Shown here: one piece after another, positions 6,586 to 9,941 of the stretch
Position numbering within the stretch: position 1 is the first letter of the stretch
Layout of the letters: the number at the start of each line of letters is the position of its first letter
Source: an uncultured Actinoplanes sp.
GTDB taxonomy: Bacteria; Actinomycetota; Actinomycetes; Mycobacteriales; Micromonosporaceae
NCBI GenBank assembly: GCA_934667465.1
Contig: CAKUMG010000134.1
Location: 1-9,941 of the forward strand
Reading direction: 5' to 3'
DNA length: 9,941 nt
Translations under genes and position numbers: made by a program
The notes under the pieces: model-generated
The model's database searches: none
Told to the model about the DNA's origin: nothing
What the model saw: the letters and a program-made list of their open reading frames with translations, nothing else

Positions 6586-7665
6586 TCAGTACGGGTTCCC
6601 GGTTCCCGGCAGCCGGCCGCGCAGCAGCCCGCCGGCCCGGCCCGGCTTGTCCGGCGCGGCCGACAGCGGCGGGCTGTCGCCCTGCGCGCGCTCGGCCATG
6701 CCCCGTACCAGCTCCTTCATCGCGTGCACGGCGTCGGTCATCGGCCGCCAGCCCAGCTCGGCGCGGATCCGGTCGCACGACATCAGCGGCGCCTTGAGCC
6801 CCATCTTGACCCAGCCCACGTCGACCGGCTGCAGCCGCAGGCGCCACGTCAGGTCGGCCGCGCCCTTGAGCACGGCGCCCGGGACCGGCACCTCGTGGCC
6901 GTGGAACGCGCGCGCCGCCACCGCCGGGTCCAGCACCGGCCCGGCCGCCACGTTGAAGGCGCCCCGCACGTCGGAGGCCAGCGCCCGCGCGTACGCGTCC
7001 GCCACGTCGTCGGCGTGCACCGCCTGCACGCGCAGCGCCGGGTGCGACGGGATCAGCGGGATCCGCCCGTAGCGCAGCATCCGGGCGGGCAGCAGCGGCC
7101 CCGCGAAGTAGCGGGCGATCTCCGTGCCCGCGTCGTGCTGGAAGATCAGACCCGGGCGCAGCCGGACGATCCGCAGCGTCGGGTGGTCCGCCTCGATCCG
7201 GTCCAGCATCGTCTCGACCAGGGCCTTGTGCCGGCTGTACGAGGATCCGGGCACACCGGTCCGCGGGAACGACTCCGTCACGTACGCGTGCTTCGGCCCC
7301 GGCGCGTAGACGCCGACCGACGACGCGACCACCAGGCTGGGTACCCCGGCGCGGAGCACGGCGTCGGCGACGGCGCGGCTGCCGAGCACGTTCGCCTCGA
7401 AGAGCCGCCGCTGGTCGTGGCTCGGCTGGATCTGCCACGCCAGGTGCACGACCGCGTCCGCGCCGCGGAAGATCTCGGTCAGCCGGGTCGCCGCGTCGGG
7501 CTCCGACACGTCGCACGTGTGCCAATGGACCGCGTCGTAGGGTGGGGCGCTCCGGTTCGGCAGGCGCCGCACCACGCCCGCGAGCTCGACTCCGGGTTCG
7601 TTGCGCAGTCTGCGCAGCAAGGCCGTGCCGGCGTTGCCGGTCGCTCCGACGATCACCACTCGCAT
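6586..7665 (-). CDS. NAD(P)-dependent epimerase/dehydratase-like extended SDR
   Basis: This 359-residue cytoplasmic protein has a Rossmann fold of the extended short-chain dehydrogenase/reductase type. The N-terminus MRVVIVGATGNAGTALLRRL contains the GxxGxxG nucleotide-binding motif at residues 7-13. The active-site serine is in VVASSVGVY (about 112-120), with Y143 and K147 in the YxxxK motif of SSYSRHK. HADDVADAYARAL in the C-terminal half matches the family. The start ATG at 7665 has a good GGAGAAGG ribosome binding site and puts the glycine motif at the usual position. The last ~30 residues are Gly/Pro/Arg-rich and look disordered. Substrate cannot be told: such proteins act on nucleotide sugars or on other carbonyl or hydroxyl groups. 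It diverges from the pao-like operon across 60 bases and precedes the secreted Ig-like gene. Confidence 0.88.
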   Translation of the reverse strand: MRVVIVGATGNAGTALLRRLRNEPGVELAGVVRRLPNRSAPPYDAVHWHTCDVSEPDAATRLTEIFRGADAVVHLAWQIQPSHDQRRLFEANVLGSRAVADAVLRAGVPSLVVASSVGVYAPGPKHAYVTESFPRTGVPGSSYSRHKALVETMLDRIEADHPTLRIVRLRPGLIFQHDAGTEIARYFAGPLLPARMLRYGRIPLIPSHPALRVQAVHADDVADAYARALASDVRGAFNVAAGPVLDPAVAARAFHGHEVPVPGAVLKGAADLTWRLRLQPVDVGWVKMGLKAPLMSCDRIRAELGWRPMTDAVHAMKELVRGMAERAQGDSPPLSAAPDKPGRAGGLLRGRLPGTGNPY

Positions 7666-7725
7666 GCCTTCTCCGCTACCCGGCCCCGCGCGGTTGAACC
7701 CTCCGGGCACGGGTACCGCTGCATC
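7666..7725. promoter_or_regulatory. Divergent intergenic region between the SDR and the pao-like operon
   Basis: Only 60 bases separate two diverging start codons, so promoters for both directions must lie here or inside the coding ends. The SDR side has a clear ribosome binding site (GGAGAAGG on the minus strand). The pao-like side has none. GGTTGAACC at 7692-7700 is a small odd-centred palindrome containing TTGAAC, a possible -35 for the plus direction. No convincing -10 at standard spacing was found; TACCGC at 7714-7719 lies about where a leaderless-transcript -10 would sit but lacks the final T. Confidence 0.3.
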
Positions 7726-8217
7726 ATGAGACTCGTCGTCAACGGAGCGGAGCACATCCTCGACGTGGATCCGCGGACCACGCTGCTGGACGCGCTGCGC
7801 GAACATCTGCACCTGACCGGCGCCAAGAAGGGCTGTGACCACGGCCAGTGCGGGGCTTGCACGGTGCTGCTCGACGGGCGGCGGGTCAACAGCTGTCTCG
7901 TGCTCGCGATCAGCCAGCAGGACGCGGAGGTCACCACGGTCGAGGGGCTCGGCACGGCCGATGCGCCGCACCCGCTGCAGCGCTCGTTCCAGGAGCACGA
8001 CGGCTTCCAGTGCGGCTACTGCACGCCGGGCCAGATCTGCTCGGCCGCGGGCATGATCGAGGAGGCCGCCAAGGGCTGGCCGAGCGCAGTGACGCAGCCT
8101 GGCTCGGAGCCCTCGTTGAGCGACGCCGAGATCCGCGAGCGGATGAGCGGCAATCTGTGCCGTTGCGGCGCGTACGCGAACATCGTCCCCGCGATCGCCG
8201 AGGCGGCCGGCCGATGA
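7726..8217 (+). CDS. paoA: Molybdenum hydroxylase (aldehyde oxidoreductase) [2Fe-2S] subunit, PaoA/YagT-like
   Basis: This 163-residue subunit carries the two [2Fe-2S] clusters of a xanthine-oxidase-family enzyme and passes electrons from the molybdenum site to FAD. The N-terminal ferredoxin-type cluster is held by C37, C42, C45 and C57 (GCDHGQCGAC and NSC). The second is held by C96 and C99 (QCGYC) and C145 and C147 (NLCRCGAY). The segment GMIEEAAKGWPS followed by a loop and ERMSGNLCRCGAY is more like YagT/PaoA than like plain xanthine dehydrogenase or CO dehydrogenase small subunits. E. coli PaoA has a twin-arginine leader; this protein starts directly at the ferredoxin domain, so it is probably cytoplasmic. 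No Shine-Dalgarno is seen before the ATG, so the mRNA may be leaderless. The stop overlaps the next start in ATGA. Confidence 0.9.
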   Translation: MRLVVNGAEHILDVDPRTTLLDALREHLHLTGAKKGCDHGQCGACTVLLDGRRVNSCLVLAISQQDAEVTTVEGLGTADAPHPLQRSFQEHDGFQCGYCTPGQICSAAGMIEEAAKGWPSAVTQPGSEPSLSDAEIRERMSGNLCRCGAYANIVPAIAEAAGR

Positions 8218-9185
8218 AGACGTTCGAGTACACCCCCGCGACCGACATCGCATCCGCCCTGGCGGCGGTGACCCAGGGCGCCGCGTACCTCGCCGGCGGC
8301 ACCAACCTCGTCGACCTGATGAAGCTCGGCGTCGCCACCCCCGACGTGCTCGTCGACATCAACCGGCTGCCGCTGCACGACATCACCCCGCAGCCCGGCG
8401 GCGGCCTGCTCATCGGCGCGGGCGTGCACAACAGCGACCTCGCCGCCGACCCCGCGGTCCGCCGCGACTACCCGGTGCTGAGCCAGGCGCTGCTCGCGGG
8501 CGCCTCCGGCCAGCTCCGCAACATGGCCACCACCGGCGGGAACCTGCTCCAGCGCACCCGCTGCCGCTACTTCATGGACATGACGAAGCCGTGCAACAAG
8601 CACGAGCCCGGCTCCGGCTGCCCGGCGCGCGACGGCGACCACCGCAACCTCGCGATCCTGGGCGCGTCGGAGCACTGCGTCGCCACGCACCCGTCGGACA
8701 TGGCGGTCGCGCTGGTCGCGCTCGACGCCACCGTACGGGTCGCCGGCCCCGGCGGGGAACGCACGATCCCCGTGACGGAGCTGCACCGGCTCCCCGGCGA
8801 CACCCCGGACGTCGACACGGTGCTGCGGCACGGGGAACTGATCACCGCCGTGGAGCTGCCCGCGCCGGGCATCGCGCGCCGGTCGGCCTACCGCAAGGCG
8901 AGGGACAGGGCCTCGTACGCGTTCGCGGTCGGCTCGGTCGCCGCCGCGCTCGACGTCGCGGGCGGGGAGGTGCGCGACGTGCGGATCGCGTACGGGGCAG
9001 TGGCGCACAAGCCGTGGCGGGCGCTCGCGGCGGAAGAGGCGCTGCGGGGGAGGCCGGCCACGCGGGAGTCGTTCCTCGCCGCGGCCGATGCCGAGCTCGC
9101 CGGCGCGCAGCCGTTGCGCGACAACGCGTACAAGATCGCTCTGATCCGCAATCTGACCGCCTCGGTCCTGGAGGGTCTCGCATGA
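8214..9185 (+). CDS. paoB: Molybdenum hydroxylase FAD subunit with [4Fe-4S] site, PaoB/YagS-like
   Basis: The 323-residue protein is the FAD-binding middle subunit. FAD-binding signatures are AGGTNLVDLMK at 27-37 and TTGGNLLQRTRC at 106-117. The whole protein has exactly four cysteines: C117, C127, C136 and C155, in RCRYF, PCNKHEPGSGCPA and EHCVATHPSD. This is the pattern of E. coli PaoB, which holds a [4Fe-4S] cluster next to FAD, and it separates this enzyme from ordinary xanthine dehydrogenase FAD subunits. The C-terminal CO-dehydrogenase-type domain follows from about residue 215 (ARRSAYRKARDRASYAFA at 221-238). The ATG overlaps the upstream stop (ATGA) and the stop overlaps the next start (ATGA), so all three subunits are likely made in step. 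The electron acceptor is not evident from sequence. Confidence 0.92.
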   Translation: MKTFEYTPATDIASALAAVTQGAAYLAGGTNLVDLMKLGVATPDVLVDINRLPLHDITPQPGGGLLIGAGVHNSDLAADPAVRRDYPVLSQALLAGASGQLRNMATTGGNLLQRTRCRYFMDMTKPCNKHEPGSGCPARDGDHRNLAILGASEHCVATHPSDMAVALVALDATVRVAGPGGERTIPVTELHRLPGDTPDVDTVLRHGELITAVELPAPGIARRSAYRKARDRASYAFAVGSVAAALDVAGGEVRDVRIAYGAVAHKPWRALAAEEALRGRPATRESFLAAADAELAGAQPLRDNAYKIALIRNLTASVLEGLA

Positions 9186-9941
9186 CCAGCACAGCGCAGC
9201 GCGCGGTCGGGCAGCCGCTCGGCCGGATCGAGGGGCTCGCGAAGGTCACCGGCAAGGCGCTCTACGCCGCCGAATACCCGGTCGAGGACGTCGCGTACGC
9301 GTGGGTGGTGCAGTCGCCCGTCGCCCGCGGCGTCCTCAACTCCGTCGTCGTGGACCCGCTCACCGAGGACGACGACCTGCTCGCGGTGCTGTGGCACGGC
9401 AACGCGCCCGAGCTCGACAAGCCCGACGACCCCGAGCTCGACGTGCTCCAGTCCGAGCTGATCAGCTATCGCGGGCAGGCCGTGGCGCTCGTCGTCGCGC
9501 GCACGCTCGAGGCCGCGCGCCGGGCTGCCCAGGTCGTGCGGCTCGACATCGCCGAGGAGCCGCACGACAGCGAGCTGCGCGCCGACCACCCCGAGCGCTA
9601 CACCCCCGAGAAGGTCAACCCCGCCTTCCCCGCCGAGACCGCCCAGGGCGACTTCGACGCGGCGTTCGCGGCGGCGCCGGTGACCGTCGACGTCCGCTAC
9701 GAGACCCCGGCGCTGCACAACAACCCGATGGAGCCGCACGCCACCACCGCGGTCTGGGAGGGCGACGACCTCCTGCTCTACGACTCCAACCAGCACGCGC
9801 CCGGCATCGCCGCGTCGGTGGCCTCGGCGTTCGGCCTCACCCCCGACCGGGTCCACGTCATCAACGAGCACGTCGGCGGCGGCTTCGGCTCCAAGGGCTC
9901 GGCCCGCCCGAACGCGGTGCTGGCCGCGCTCGCCGCGAAGG
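9182..9941 (+). CDS. paoC: Molybdenum-cofactor-binding aldehyde oxidoreductase large subunit, PaoC/YagR-like, N-terminal part
   Basis: The first 253 residues of the catalytic subunit are present; the gene runs off the right edge. GQPLGRIEGLAKVTGKALYAAEYP at about 10-33 is the standard entry of the family. NNPMEPHATTA at about 180-190 and GGGFGSKG at 232-239 are the first molybdenum-cofactor-contacting segments. The base glutamate that drives hydroxylation lies much later in the family and is not in the window. Known PaoABC oxidises aromatic aldehydes to acids; for this enzyme the substrate is unknown. The ATG overlaps the FAD subunit stop by four bases. An accessory protein for cofactor maturation (XdhC/PaoD type) might follow beyond the edge. 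Confidence 0.92.
   Translation, partial: MTSTAQRAVGQPLGRIEGLAKVTGKALYAAEYPVEDVAYAWVVQSPVARGVLNSVVVDPLTEDDDLLAVLWHGNAPELDKPDDPELDVLQSELISYRGQAVALVVARTLEAARRAAQVVRLDIAEEPHDSELRADHPERYTPEKVNPAFPAETAQGDFDAAFAAAPVTVDVRYETPALHNNPMEPHATTAVWEGDDLLLYDSNQHAPGIAASVASAFGLTPDRVHVINEHVGGGFGSKGSARPNAVLAALAAK

Noticed and set aside
7692..7700. GGTTGAACC as a further operator for the GntR regulator
   Set aside because: It shares only GTTGAAC with the paired operator, lacks the outer TT/AA bases and has no second copy at helical spacing; chance is likely.
4993..7725. Long plus-strand extension upstream of the iron-sulfur subunit in the same frame
   Set aside because: The segment is antisense to the SDR and Ig-like genes and is low-complexity. 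The iron-sulfur protein begins properly at the ATG at 7726, just before its ferredoxin domain.
7666..8253. N-terminal extension of the SDR gene to 8253 on the minus strand
   Set aside because: The extension is antisense to the iron-sulfur subunit. The GxxGxxG motif and a good ribosome binding site support the start at 7665.

Overview
This window reads as a piece of a high-GC actinobacterial chromosome. GC is very high, third codon positions are almost all G or C, GTG and TTG starts occur, and genes are packed with four-base stop/start overlaps. The N-terminal membrane module at the left edge has a style common in Actinobacteria (Micromonosporaceae or a similar family is a guess). No RNA genes, insertion sequences, CRISPR arrays or phage genes were seen. 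No gap between genes exceeds 300 bases; the longest are about 60 to 90 bases.

Layout. (1) 1-427, minus: N-terminal part of a multi-pass membrane protein, probably a GGDEF/EAL-type signalling protein, cut by the window edge. (2) 516-1163, plus: class I SAM-dependent methyltransferase. (3) 1251-5365, plus: a five-gene operon of an NRAMP-fold transporter, pxpA, pxpB, pxpC and a GntR/FCD regulator. (4) 5362-6540 and 6586-7665, minus: a secreted protein of four Ig-like repeats and an NAD-dependent epimerase/dehydratase-like SDR, separated by 45 bases that hold a strong hairpin. (5) 7726 to the right edge, plus: a three-subunit molybdenum hydroxylase of the PaoABC (YagTSR) aldehyde oxidoreductase type, its large subunit cut by the edge.

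How the genes work together. The central operon looks like a self-contained 5-oxoproline (pyroglutamate) salvage unit. PxpA, PxpB and PxpC together form the ATP-dependent 5-oxoprolinase that yields glutamate. The first gene encodes an NRAMP-like carrier lacking the metal-binding signatures of true NRAMP proteins, so it may import an organic substrate such as 5-oxoproline. The last gene is a GntR/FCD regulator. The promoter ahead of the operon carries two 11-bp GntR-type palindromes centred 22 bp apart, which together make a perfect 11-bp-arm inverted repeat that overlaps a plausible promoter. This suggests the regulator controls its own operon. The gene set resembles the Bacillus subtilis ycsF-ycsG-ycsI-kipI-kipA-kipR cluster, with a GntR/FCD protein in place of the IclR-family KipR and no ycsI.

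The pao-like operon assembles electron carriers in order: a two-[2Fe-2S] subunit, an FAD subunit with four cysteines placed as in the [4Fe-4S]-bearing PaoB, and a molybdenum cofactor subunit. The small subunit has no Tat leader, so the enzyme is probably cytoplasmic, unlike periplasmic E. coli PaoABC.
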